Shown piece after piece: positions 1 through 11,169 of a DNA stretch of 64,000 nucleotides (its first letter is position 1; each line of letters begins with the position of its first letter). This DNA comes from Diplosphaera chodatii. Its lineage: Eukaryota > Chlorophyta > Trebouxiophyceae > Prasiolales > Stichococcaceae. The translations under genes were made by a program, and so were the position numbers. The stretch lies in assembly GCA_032358165.1 (NCBI GenBank), contig JAALGY010000008.1:1426001-1490000 (forward strand). Direction: 5' to 3'. The notes below the pieces were generated by a model. That model made no database searches. It saw nothing but the letters and a program-made list of their open reading frames with translations, and had not been told where the DNA came from.

Positions 1-3000
1 CTCCTCGCACCTGCAGCAGGGATGGCATGTGCCAACTATGGCAGGTGCACATCAGCATGTTGTCACACAGCAGGCTGTAATAGCGGTGCGTACATGCGAA
101 TCTTTCACCTCGGCTGGAAATGGAGGCATGCTTGAATCTGCTATCGTTTATGAAGGTTGCGCAAGACTCACGTGGCAAAACCGTGCTTGATGGCTGGCAC
201 CCAGCAACCCAGGTCGCACTCCTTGCGAGGCGGCGTCGCAACAACGGCCTGCCAGATAGAACAGGCAAAGATGTATGAAGTCAACTGGTTGTGTCAAGCT
301 CAACTCACTCAACCAGAAATCAAATGTTTTGCAGAGTTGCAACAAGTTGTACAGGACAGCGTGTTGACATGGTGCAGACTGGTAGGGTAAGCACGCATCA
401 GTGCATCCTGTCTCCTTGAATCGACACACCTGCCGCATCTTGGCTGCAAATGAACGAATGATGTCGAAGGTGGAGTGGTCTGGCCGCACGCCATACTCCC
501 CCGGCCCCACACCCAGATACACCTGCACGTCCCACCGCCAGAACAGCGCGCCCCGCAGGATCTTGCCGCTGCGCAACAGAAACAGAGCAAGGTGAGCATG
601 CGTGCAGCCTGCTCATGAGTTTGCCAATGCAGTTCACCATATGCACTGCTGGTGCATCATCCAAGTGTGATGCAACGAGAGGCACACCTGTACACGGAGT
701 CTGTGGTGACGCCAGTCATGGCCTCATACACCGGGTTGCGCTTCTTCTCGATCATGCCCTTCACAAAGTCCTTCTCCCACACGATCTTGCCGAACTCCTC
801 CAGCAGCAGAGGCTTGTGCGTGTTCTCCTCTGAGTCGTCCATGTGGTCTGTCACCCACTTGACCAGAAATTTCTTCTGCTTCCTGCAGCCATATAGCGTA
901 AACACTTGAGTCCCAGTGTCACGCCCTGCTCTAACAGTGCTGCAATGGATTTCCCTTGCCGGTACATCCTGGCTGAATCCACTCATGGAAATAGTGACGG
1001 CCTAGAGCTTGGGCAGCGTGGCGCACATCTCCCAGTTGTCGGGCCACACATGGATGCCCCCAAAGTCGACGCCCTTGGCATTCGTGTTGTTGGTGAAGTC
1101 CTGCCCTGTCTGCGTCGCCCACCTGACCGGAAAAGGGATGGACAGGCATCACAGGGCTGCTTCCGACCTGTGCTGCGAGTCACCTGATGACATTGCAGAA
1201 CAGCTGCAGGCTGCAAGCAGCACGCAGCAAGCAGGCTGAGCCTGCGGGCGGACCTCGAGGCGGGCATCTGGGGGTTGTTGTCGGCGCGCTTGTTGTCGGC
1301 GCCCCAGAAGCCCTCGCCGCCCGACGTGACCAGGTGGTTGGGGTCCAGCTCCTTCATGAAGGACGTCATCTCGTTGATCCACACCGGCATCGTGTCCTCG
1401 CACTCCGGCACCTGCAGGGCAGACGCCTCCTGTTGGACCTTTCCCCAAGACTTCGCAGGGTGACAGCCGTGCGATCAGAGTCACGGCATTGCTCCTGACG
1501 ACATACACGACAGAAAAACTACGCTCACCCGCCATGTTTCGCAGCGCGGCTCGTTCACGAGGTCCCATGCAAAGATGGTGGCATCATCACGGTACTTGCG
1601 ACCACTGATGGAGTTTGTGCGCTCCACAAGTGTCCTGTTGCGGGACCGTCATGGTACATCAGCACACAGCCCAGGCGGTGATACTGCTACATGATCTGCA
1701 ATGACGGTGGGTAATGCTAAGCGCACAGGAACATGCAGTGCGCACTTGAGGTGGTTCTTGTACAGCGACTTGCAGCCGTCGTCGCTCCAGAACACTGCGT
1801 GGCGCTCAACCTCGTAGTCCTTTGTCTCCTGGTCATACTCCTGCACACAGCAGTTACATACACGTTGACCGCTCTGCGCGACATTGCCTCAACCTCTAGT
1901 TGGGGCAGACGCCAGTTCTGGAACCAGAGCCCTGCAAGCTGCACGCGTGCATGGCGCGCCGCCTCACGTGCGTGGCCGTGTCGCCGGCCTTGTCGGCGGG
2001 CCGCTCGCGGGTGCGGCGGGGGCTGGTGGCGGACCAGTCCACGAACTCGTCGATGCCGCCCGAGTACTTCCAGTTGTCCAGCACCGACAGGATGACGCGC
2101 AGGCCATACCGCCGCGCCTCCACCAGCACAAAGTCGAGCGCCTTGAACACCTGCACACACATCGGGAAGCAGCAGGCTTTGCAAGACAGCGACACCGCAG
2201 AAAGCCATGCAGGTGCGCATGCATGCATGCATGCTGCCGCTGCTGCCTGACGTCGCATGCACAGCAACAGCAAGGCAGCCGCACCTTCTCGTTGTAGACG
2301 CCTGGCGCGGTCTGCAGCACGAAGTTGGGGTCCGTGGTGTGCGCAAAGATGCGCATGACGTTCAGCCCCATGCCGGACGCCTGCTTGAGCGCGGATCGCA
2401 CCAGCGCCCTGCCCTTTTTGTTTCCTGCAGGACGTCAGCAGTCAGGTCGGCAATCAGTGTAGACATGCACCTGAAACACAGCTTGCAAGCCGCAGTCATC
2501 GCAGGCTTACCTGGCGTCCTGTGCTCATGTGCAAAGACCAGCACGTTGGACACTAGATGGTGGGCGTTGAAGCCCGCTGGATACCACGGCCGGCACGACA
2601 GCTCAAACTGCGGTGGCAAGGAGCAGGCCTCGGATTCATACGCATGTGTGGAGCAGGTAAGCTAAACTCAGCTGACCAGGCAGGACACCTTGCGAGCATG
2701 TGAGTGCACAGCTGACCTCTGAGCCGCGCGTGAGCACGAAGTCGTTGTCCTGCGGTGGCGGTCCAACGCCCCCGTATCTGAAGAATATATACACCAGCAT
2801 CCCTGCGACGCCCAGGATTGTCCACTTGCGCCGCCAGATCCACCACGCACGGATGCCGCGGCGCACGTCATGTGCATCGCTGACTGAACCCCATGCGCCT
2901 GCTGAGGGCGCGCTGCAACACACAGAGAGGCACTTGTGAGACAGGATCATGCGCTTGACATCTGCAAGCAGCAAGGAATTGCCAAGGTGGCTAGAGCCTC

Positions 3001-3546
3001 CCTGATCGCCTGTCCGGGTGCCATCTGTCGCATGCGCGCATGCATCAACAGCAGGCTGGCTCCACCCCTACACCCGGACGAACTTGCAGGGCACACGAGA
3101 TTGATAGACATGCATGTCACTTCGACCCCAATTAAGGAGGTGGGTGCCGCCAGAAACGCACCCTGGTCCAGCTTTGCACACTTGCACCCCGACAACAGCC
3201 GGGGTGCATACACATTTGCAGCATGCATGCGCGGCGTGCGAGCGCATGACGCGGCACAGAACGTTCCTGATCATCCAGCAGACGCGTGCCGGACCATCAA
3301 AGAGCGACTTTCAGCCGGGTGACAATGCGTCGAGACACTTGTGGAGGTGTACTCGCACCTGCCGCCTGAAAACACGTCGCCCGTGGTGGCCGGCACGAAA
3401 GCCTCCTTTTCTGCCTCTGAAGCTTTGTGGCCATTGCTGTGGCCGTTGACGGCGCTGCTGAGCGTGTTTGTGATGCTGGACAGGCCCCAGCCTGAGTTCT
3501 TCTTGCCCATGAGCGGGCCCCCCTTCCTCGGCGTCGAGGTCACCAT
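1..3546 (-). CDS. Mannan endo-1,4-beta-mannosidase (GH5), type II membrane-anchored, 3' end cut by window
   Basis: Predicted to hydrolyse internal beta-1,4-mannosyl bonds. Exons read on the minus strand: 3546-3358, 2914-2717, 2607-2511, 2424-2285, 2150-1968, 1840-1748, 1634-1529, 1411-1254, 1122-about 1003, about 885-690 and 568-430. The first encodes a hydrophilic cytosolic tail of about 60 residues. The second holds a single membrane anchor (WTILGVAGMLVYIFF) after a basic WRRK stretch. The catalytic domain follows: the acid/base motif LVNEPR lies in the 1634-1529 exon, the family motif GGIHVWPDNW in the 1122 exon, and the nucleophile motif LLLEEFG in the 885 exon. The last exon seen, with FWRWDV and PDHSTFDIIRSFAAKM, is the typical C-terminal part. 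A donor follows at 429, and a possible acceptor near base 11 suggests that coding continues off the left edge. The exit from the exon near 1003 has no clear GT donor. Family assignment is firm; substrate choice is inferred. Confidence 0.85.
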
Positions 3547-4265
3547 GCTGCCGCCAAAACACCGACTCCTTCTCGCCCTTGGCGAGCTCTCCAGACTGCC
3601 TCAGTGTCTGAGCATGGTGAGGCCGGTGGATTGCGGCCGTCAGCTCTGCAACCACCAATCCAGCAACTTTCTGTCTGCCACTGACTGACTGATCGAGCTG
3701 GCCTGCGGGCCCTATTGCACAACTTAGATCTGTACGTGCGGATGAAGCTGAGATGACAGCAACAAAAGTTTGCGCTCCGCTGCATAGAGCCCATAGACCA
3801 CAAACTCCAAGCCGGTCTCCAGCTGGGTGGAGATTGCGATGACTAACCACTGTCAGTCGCCACGCCGTCGCCACTTGTAGCACGAGCGTGCCTGCACCCT
3901 GCAGGTTTGGCATAGCTGTGTTTGCTGTGCTGGCTTCTGTCTGTCTGTCCAGGCATAGCAGACAAGTCGTAGGCAGCTCAAGTTTGCGCGACGACTGAGC
4001 AGGCCACGCGTTACACGCTTCCGAGGGTGACAGGCCGGTGCCTCGAAAGCCAGGTGCAGTGGGTACATTTGGAGATTCCAACGGCTGCGATTGCCTCATT
4101 CAACTCGGCTGTCGTTCTTGCCATGTCTGACTGCTGGAGCTCCTTGCATGGCAATGCCATCTGGAGTTGCCGCAATGCGCCTGCCCTAAGAGCTAACCTC
4201 TCACAGCGCGGCATGCAGGCGTTACAGCAGAAACCTAAATAAGAAGCGAGTTGGGCTAAGGCACC
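3547..4265. promoter_or_regulatory. Divergent intergenic region, mannanase / Pmp3
   Basis: This stretch of about 720 bases separates the start codons of two divergent genes, so it should hold both promoters and 5' leaders. A weak TATA-like run (TAAATAAG) sits about 30 bases before the Pmp3 ATG. An antisense reading frame crosses it (to 4099) without family resemblance or coding-like codon use. I see no further gene. Confidence 0.4.
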
Positions 4266-5110
4266 ATGTCATGTCATGACTGCTGGAGCATTCTGTGAGT
4301 CCCTGCCCCGTTCAGCACATGCAAATGCTGTGAGTATGGTGCAGTCATCTTCCAAGCAGTCTGCGGTTCCTTCTAACTTGCTGATTGCTGTGTGAGCACG
4401 GTTTGCTAGGTACTTCATCTGGTGTTGCAGGTTTGCAATCTGCTTTCCACCCTGCGGGGTGTGCCTGCGCACCGGCTGCTCCTGCGACCTGGTCATCAAC
4501 ATCCTGCTGACGCTGCTGGGGTTCTTCCCTGGCGTGCTGCATGCTCTGTACGTCATTGGGGCCTGGTCAGGACGCGATTCCCACCGCCACTCCCATGACG
4601 GTGAGATATGGGATGTAATTTCGACTTGGGCATTAGCGTCCCGAGTCCCAACAATGTTGTACGTTGCGATTTGCATGCGGCGTCCTGCGGCGTCTGCATG
4701 ACGGCGGCTCAATTCGGACTACTACGACACGGCAACACCAGACTGCGTCACTGTGCAGATCATCTACGCCAACCGGCGCCAGGGCAGCATTACCAGCACC
4801 TGCCAACCGGGCCACCGCCAACAGCACCGTCTGGGGGCGTCGTGCAGGCACGCTCATTCAGCCTTGGCTTGCCTCCACGTTGCAGATGAGCTGTCACTTG
4901 CCATGTCGCTCATTCCTGTCGGCCGTGCTGACAGCTGGAGAGGTGTTTTTGCATGCTGTTCTGTAGGGCTACCCAGTCAGCAGTGACCCTTATCAGGCAC
5001 CGCCACCCCCTAGCGACGCCAGCAGAAGCAGCGCGCCATCCGCGCCGCCGCATCCTAAGGGCAAGGGGTTCAGCAAGGGGTTCAGCGGCAATGGCGACAG
5101 CAATGTGTAA
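4266..5110 (+). CDS. Pmp3/UPF0057 small membrane proteolipid with C-terminal extension
   Basis: Pmp3 (RCI2) proteins are tiny two-helix plasma-membrane proteolipids that influence ion and membrane-potential homeostasis under stress. Exon 1 (4266-4294) starts at an ATG in ACCATG context and ends at GTGAGT. Exon 2 (from 4431) continues in phase and gives the family core: a first hydrophobic segment ending FAICFPP, the loop, then DLVINILLTLLGFFPGVLHA. An exon from about 4759 adds IIYANRR, and the last exon (about 4970-5110) encodes a Pro/Ser/Gly-rich tail ending GNGDSNV. Normal family members have about 55-75 residues; this one is longer. The loop is unusually rich in cysteine (PCGVCLRTGCSCD). 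The junction into the last exon is unresolved because no in-phase GT donor is obvious. The UPF0057 core is secure. Confidence 0.82.
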
Positions 5111-6114
5111 CCCTCCGGCTGCACACGCATGCTACAGCTGACGCACGGCAGCAATGCAACTGTACAACAGGGACTCGGTGGTTGAGGTCACATGGTTGGT
5201 TTTGGCACACTCAGGTTGTTCCTCAGTTTCTGGTACCACTCCATGATCAGCTGCAACATGGTCATTGCAGTGTTGTGGGGGGTGGCGACATGTCATAGCG
5301 AGATGTCACAGCTCCACTCCCAGGTAAATCTGCCCTCAAGGCCGCACACAATACCCTACTTGCGCTCCGGGAACCTAGCATCTTCACAGGTGCATGTCTG
5401 TGGGACTGTGGTCTTGACGCAAACACAGCAGACTGACGGTGCATGCCATCTGACCAAGCTCGTGTTGCCAGCGAGCTTTCAGGTGGACGCAGGCAGCGGC
5501 AGGTTTGTCGGCGTACATGCCCGCCCGCGGCTTCTGACGTTAGCATCTGGTCGTTACCGGCAACCGCAAACCGCGACGAGGCTGCGCATCCAGCTGCAGC
5601 CGGCCAATTCTGAAGATCAGCTGGCAGTGAAGGGCGAGCGCTTGTGGCGTCCAGGCAAGGGGTTTCACGATGTGTGCCTGGCCGATATGTGCCCGACAGT
5701 ACATGCTGCCCACGATGCAAGCCAACTCGGCACGGCCCACGGCGCGACGCCACAGTGGTACAGCTAGCTGCATGACCGTGCAACGGAGGCGGTCGGCCAC
5801 GTGAAAATGGGCTGCGCCCATCATTGCACCAGCGAGTGACGGACATGCACGCAGGCTTGCGTGCACTGCAAGGGCATACCGTCATGGCGATCTGCTGCTG
5901 TATGAGAGAGCTGATCGGTGCATTGCGCACCCAAGGCGGATGATGAGACGCATGATCTGTCAGCCACGGGGTTGATGTCTGCCATCAGCAAGCTGCCCAG
6001 CTCCTATCCGAGGTCCCCTTGTCTGAGCGTGCATTGTAGGGTTTCGTAGCGATGGAATCGAAGGTGCACCGTCTCACCTGCTTTGCAGAAGCGAACGGCG
6101 GCAGGCGGGGCGCG
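5111..6114. other. Intergenic, about 1 kb, no supported gene
   Basis: Between two same-strand genes. It holds overlapping long open frames (5192-5767 plus, 5262-5930 minus) but neither resembles a known family nor carries plausible exon signals. It probably contains the Pmp3 3' UTR and the promoter of the next gene. Confidence 0.4.
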
Positions 6115-8263
6115 ATGCGAGCCGGCTTGATCGTCACCGCGGTGGCACTGTTTGGGCTGTGTGCAGCGCCTCTGCCGACAGCAGGTGCGGCCTAGGGCTA
6201 TCGTCAAGGGTTTTGTAATGTCACGATTGCAGCTTTAGCCTGCCATAGCATCGTTTGATGTCTTGGCCATTACACGACCGTTTTCCCTTGCATGGCACCG
6301 CCACATGGCATCAGGCATCAGGGTGCAGAATGTAGGGCTCGAATGTCTGCAGGCCAGGACGCCTCGGCTACCGTCACGACGACCTTCAACCTGTATGGAA
6401 ACTCCGTGGAGCCATTTGACGACGCGAAGCAAAGCGCTCTGAAGACGGCGATTGCTCAGTCGGCGGGGCATGGCGTCACTGCTGACAATGTGCAGATCTC
6501 TGTGGACCACACATATGCCGACCAGCAGAAGGTGGGCATTACTGTGCGCTGGACGAACATGTTCTCCAAGGGCCCCTGCCATCATTCTGCGTGGGCAGCT
6601 GGTGTCCTGTGGTCCCATTCAAGGCCAAGCATGATGTTGATGTGGTTGTGCTGCAGAGTGGGCGCCGGCGGCTGCTGCAAAACACTGCCACCCTGGTGCA
6701 GCCCGGCGTGCAAGTAACGTCCCAAACGCAGACGACGCAGCAGCTGGCGACCTCGGTGTCGCAGAGCATCGACAATGCGCTGCAGAACAACCAGATCGCA
6801 CAGGTACCTCCGCTCGTCTGCTCTTCGTCCTGCTGCACATCAGGGCGCCGCAATGTCGGGCGCTGCTAGTCGGGGAGTGACTACGGGGAGGCATTCGGGG
6901 AGGTTTCAGAGGACGCACTTGTGTTGCAGGTGTACAGCGCCAACGGCCAACAGGCAGACTACACCACAGTTGTGACCGCCAGCAACACGGGGAGCAGCGG
7001 CGGCAGCTCCCCCAGCGGCACCTCCCCCTCGCCCAGCGACAGCAACAGCAGCCCAAACACAAATACCAGCCCCAACAGCGGCAGCACCAACAGCAGCCCC
7101 AGCAACAGCGGCGGGGGCGGGTCATCCTTCCCGACATGGGTTATCGCGATCATCGTCATCCTGGTGAGGGCACTTGAGCCCTGCAGACAGAGACAAAACC
7201 TGTGACGGTCAATCTGCCATCGTGCTAGTTCAACCTCCTTCTTCAAGCGGCCAAGTCTTGCGGCCCGACACAATGTGGCTTATCTCATATCTCGCGGCAG
7301 GTGCTGCTGCTGATCGGGCTGCTCGTGGGCTGCCTGTGCTGGCGGCGGCGCGCCAAGCGCCGCGCCATCCAGGCGCAGGAGTTCCAGGCGGCCACCTACT
7401 TCAGCAACTCCGAGTGCGCCCCTGTTGTCCGCCCCCAGAACCCACTGCACTGGGACCCCGGTTGTCCAGCGCTGTGTCAAAGTGCCCACGACAGCCAGCA
7501 TGGCACAGCAGTAAGCATTTGCTGGGGTAAGCCTCGTGTTCAGTCTGCAAATGTCATGCTACCCCTCTACGGCAGGGGCCTCGGCGCCAAGGTGTCGGAC
7601 ACGTGGGGTGGCATCAAGGAGGGCACCGCCGGCTTCTTCTCCAAGTTCCGCAAGGCGCCGCTGCCGATCGTGGCGACCACGTCGCCCGCACCGGCCAACC
7701 CCAGCACGCCCTTTAGCCAAGTCGGTAAGCTTTGGGGCATGTGGCGGCAGGCGGCACCTTGACGGGACACACAGCCATGCACACTGCAGCATTGAGCACT
7801 CCCCGAGCGCAGAAGTGGATATTTCTGCCACCAGCTCGTGGGAGCAGATCATTCATTTGACATTGTACGGTGTGACGTTTCGAGTGCGACACATGTCATA
7901 CATCTGCTCACGTAGGCTTTGGCGGCAGCCCGACACCTGGCATCACGCGCACCAACTCTGGTGGCAACATGAGCGGCGACAAGTATGGTGGCTTCGTCAC
8001 CCGCGCGCCAACAACACCTAAGGTGCCACGTCGTTTGCAGAGAGCGTTCTACGATCCTCCTCCCATCTCCTGATCAGCAGCTGTCGTGCTACCTCCTGGC
8101 CTACATCATTGTATACCAAGTTACAACGCTGCACCCCATGCAGGGGTCGTCCATCCCGTCACCAGGTGCATATCAAGCAGCACCCAAGGTGTCAAGCCCA
8201 GGCCTGTACACACCCAAGCGCGCCGGGCGGCTGGAGTCCCTCAAGGACATCAACGACATTTGA
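6115..8263 (+). CDS. Secreted-type single-pass membrane protein with SEA-like ectodomain, function unknown
   Basis: Exons read in phase: 6115-6184, 6353-6531, about 6623-6803, 6930-7163, 7301-7413, 7576-7724, 7916-8022 and 8144-8263. The first encodes a signal peptide (LIVTAVALFGLCAAPLP). The ectodomain runs about 130 residues with alternating strands and helices and an RRRLLQ motif, recalling the SEA-like modules found in green-algal extracellular proteins; that comparison is an inference. A linker of about 50 residues made of Ser, Asn, Pro, Thr and Gly follows, then one transmembrane helix split across exons 4 and 5 (WVIAIIVIL plus VLLLIGLLVGCLCW), a WRRRAKRR stop-transfer signal, and a cytosolic tail of about 135 residues containing SDTWGGIKEGTAGFF and a Ser/Pro/Gly-rich end. 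Orientation is therefore type I. No enzyme motif is visible. It could be an adhesion or cell-surface sensing protein. Confidence 0.72.
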
Positions 8264-8981
8264 AACTTTCTGACGAGAGATCATCGATGCTGCGGCATGG
8301 CTTTGGATGAGGCGCCTTGACGACACGAGCGCTGCATCACCACGTGATTTAGCACCTCAGGCAGGATGTGATGACGTGTCTTGACACGAACCGTGTTCCA
8401 GAACACTTTGCAATCTGATATTTGACGGGCTGCTGCAGTGCTATTGATGCCTGCTATCTATGCGCCTTGCTGGATGGGCATGGCTGCACCTGCGGTCAGC
8501 AATGGCCTTTCAACTTGCCCACTGTGACCTTACATGTCTGTTTCTGTCAATCGTGTAATGATGTGATACTGTTCAGCAGTGCCATCATGTGCATACCCGC
8601 ATTGACAATGCTGCTGCGGATGCATGTCTGTTGCTGCATGCTACAGGGCCTTGCAACATGCACTCCATGCATTTTGAAGGCACCCCACATGCAGTCGTGG
8701 CGGTGAGAGCAGTCTTACGCGGTCACATCAGACCCTTGCATCCGTGTTACTCGTCTGTTGTCTGTTGAGACGTGGAGACAACACAGCAACCAGCAGGTGT
8801 TCTACATCCGGCAGATGAAAAACATGTTTTGATGCTGTTGTGCTCTCGCAAACGCTTCAACCCTGCCAAGTAATGCTTCGTGGCAGTAGGCTGTACACCC
8901 GTGCTGAGATGCGCGCATAGAGGATCTGGTCCTCTTTGGTTGCCGCCGCGCATAGCGGCATTCAGCTGAACAGCAGCCAGG
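8264..8981. other. Intergenic with 3' UTR and promoter
   Basis: Separates two plus-strand genes. A TGTAA element at 8554-8558, 291 bases after the upstream stop codon, fits a green-algal polyadenylation signal. No gene is supported here. Confidence 0.45.
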
Positions 8982-10564
8982 ATGAACCCTCTGACGCAAA
9001 TCAAGAACACCCAGAAGGCCAGCAAGTACGAGATAGCGCAGGGCTTCTCGGAGAGCGCCTCCTGGCACGCGCGCTTCAAGCACTCTGCGTACATCTTTGC
9101 CGGCGGCCTGCCGTTCGATCTGACAGAGGGGGACCTGCTGGCGATCTTCGCGCAGTACGGCGAGCTGGTGGACATCAACCTTGTCAAGGACAAGGACACC
9201 GGTGCGCAGCGCTCATGCTCATGACAAATGCCCAGCAGCCCTCGAGCGCGCAAGGCGCACCCACGCATCAGGCAGAGCGCAGTGCTCCCAGCGTGAGAAA
9301 TGTCAGCTGCGTGACATCTGTGCACGCGCTGATCGCAGGAAAGCCGCGCGGGTTTGCCTTCGCGGCGTACGAGGATCAGCGGTCGACGGTGCTGGCGGTG
9401 GACAACCTCAGCGGCGCGCGCGTCGCCGGCCGCACCATACGCGTCGAGCATGTGGACAACTACAAGCGCAAGAAGGCCGAGGTACGCTGGTGCATGTGCA
9501 GCAGGGCATGCGGGCAGGCGTATGCGCAAATAAAACATAAAAGCCAAAGTCACCCCGCATGTCACTGCTGCCCCACGCAGATGGCCACAGCCTGCTGGTT
9601 GGAAGGTGCCGTGTCGTTTGGACGATCACGCCCACATTGGACCTGGTGCTGCTGCAGATGGAGGGGCGGGAGCCGTCACCCGACGCAGCAGACGCTGATG
9701 GGGAAGGCCCAGCGGAGGACGCAGCTGCAGCAGCGGCGCTGCCAGGCCCCCCGCAGCCAGCTGCCGCCAAAGCAGGCAAGCCCAGCTGCCAGAGGCACGT
9801 TGTAGAAGTCGAGCGGTGAGGTGGTCGGGATACAGGCCAGATCGTGGCTGTCTTTGCCTGCCCGAACAGCCATGTGCTCGGCCTCTGCTGCATGCCGACA
9901 ATGGCGAACCACTCGGCTGTCGGTTGTCCTACAGGAGCACCGGGGCAGGATGCCTGGATGGGGTCCAGCTCGCTGTTCAGCATGCTGCACGAGGAGCCGC
10001 TGCCGCCGCCGCCGTGGCTGGGCGGTGCTCTCACAGGGCCGCCGGCGGCTGCAGACGGCAAGAAAGACAAGAAGTCCAAGAAGGAGCACAAGGAGAAGAA
10101 GGAGAAGAAAGAGAAGAAGGACAAGAAGCAGAAGAAGGACAAGGAGGTGCAGCCAGCGCGGTTGTGTGAATTGTTACAACCTTGGTTCATGGTGTCGGCT
10201 TCTGACGCAGGCCTGTGAGCGGAATCTGAAGAGGACCCCCGCTGATGCACAGGAGAAGAGCAGCGCCAGGGCGCAGCCCGACATGCTGCAGCCACCCGCA
10301 GCACAGCCAGCAGCAGGGGCAGGCGGGGGCAGAGACCGCAGCAATGTGCCGCATGACATGCCGGCAGCAGCAGGCCGCAGCCGGGTGGCTGAGGATCGCG
10401 GGAGGCAGGGCGATCGGTACGACGACAGGAGGGATAGGGATGCAGCGCGCCATGGCAGTCGCCGCAGCAGATCGCCAGCAGACAGGCGGTATGATGCGGA
10501 CCGAATTGGTCATGATCACAGACAGCGCAGCAGGTCTCCAGCAGATCGGCATAGGCGGCGTTGA
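8982..10564 (+). CDS. RNA-binding protein RBMX2 / Ist3 (Snu17), RES complex splicing factor
   Basis: Ist3/RBMX2 is an RRM protein of the RES complex, associated with the U2 snRNP and activated spliceosome in the nucleus. Five exons: 8982-9201, 9339-9481, 9658-9775, 9935-10146 and 10211-10564. The start MNPLTQIKNTQKAS and the phrase ASWHARFKHSAYIFAGGLPF are diagnostic for this family. The RRM shows RNP2 (AYIFAGGLP) and RNP1 (PRGFAFAAYEDQRS), closing with TIRVEHVDNYKRKK. After the RRM come an Ala/Pro-rich linker, a Lys/Glu/Asp-rich block (KKDKKSKKEHKEKK and on) and an Arg/Ser/Asp-rich tail with repeated RSRSPAD. Exon 3 ends at AG|GCAAGC, so this intron seems to use a GC donor; phase agreement with exon 4 requires it. 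The assignment is strong. Confidence 0.9.
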
Positions 10565-11169
10565 TGTGACGTTCTTTGTTGCAGTACTGTACATCTAGCT
10601 GCGCCCTCAGCACATCATCAAGTCAGGCGCATATGCTGACATCTACTTGTCGACAGTAGCACAGGCTGCTTGAGCACCAAGCATCGCGTCTTTGGATGTA
10701 ATGCAATGGAGTGGAGGCCATTAAGATTGTTGTATCCTCCACCCTACAAAGCACATGCAGCTGCAGTACGGCATGATGCAGAAAGATGTGGGCAAGCCTC
10801 TTTAACGACTCATTAGTCGTTGTTTTCAAAGACGCAGCTGTGCCACACGCCCATGCCAATCTCCGTCAGATTAGATGTTCCAGCGGCGGGTGTCAAGGGA
10901 GGCACCGCGCTTCTGGCTCGCCTGCACAGCCGGCACAATTGCCGCTCACACACCTTGCCATGGTGTCAGACTATGTTTCAATCAAGTGAGCATTCGCACA
11001 GCACAAGGGTTGCCGCTGCAACCCACATCTCCTGTCAGCGCATCCATCCATAGCACTTCAGGATGGCCGCCACCTTGCAACTGCTGTGTACTGTAGCTCC
11101 AGTTGCAGTTCCACACGCATGTCACATCAAACTTGTGGGCACAGTTCGAGATGACACGATGATCTCATA
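10565..11169. other. Convergent intergenic region, RBMX2 / kinase 3' ends
   Basis: The two flanking genes point towards each other. TGTAA at 10697-10701 lies 133 bases after the RBMX2 stop codon. No matching TTACA was noted for the minus-strand kinase. No gene is supported. Confidence 0.4.
10697..10701 (+). terminator. Putative TGTAA polyadenylation signal of RBMX2
   Basis: Lies 133 bases after the stop codon. The pentamer is the usual polyadenylation signal in green algae; by chance it would occur about once per kilobase per strand, so position is the main support. Confidence 0.45.

Noticed and set aside
3311..4099. A 262-residue minus-strand frame before Pmp3
   Set aside because: It overlaps the mannanase first exon in another frame. 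The frame with MVTSTPRKGG joins in phase to the membrane-anchor exon, so this one is a shadow.
5192..5400. Possible extra membrane protein starting MVGFGTLRLFLSFWYH
   Set aside because: Hydrophobic only at the start, with no continuation into a conserved domain.
5192..5930. Overlapping long frames (191 residues plus, 222 residues minus) in the gap after Pmp3
   Set aside because: No recognisable domain, no helpful splice sites, and codon use unlike the clear exons. In a region of moderate GC content such frames arise by chance.
9408..10613. A 401-residue open frame on the minus strand opposite RBMX2
   Set aside because: Its Phe/Ser/Leu run is the complement of the Lys/Glu-rich block of RBMX2. 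No family match; it is a shadow of the real gene.
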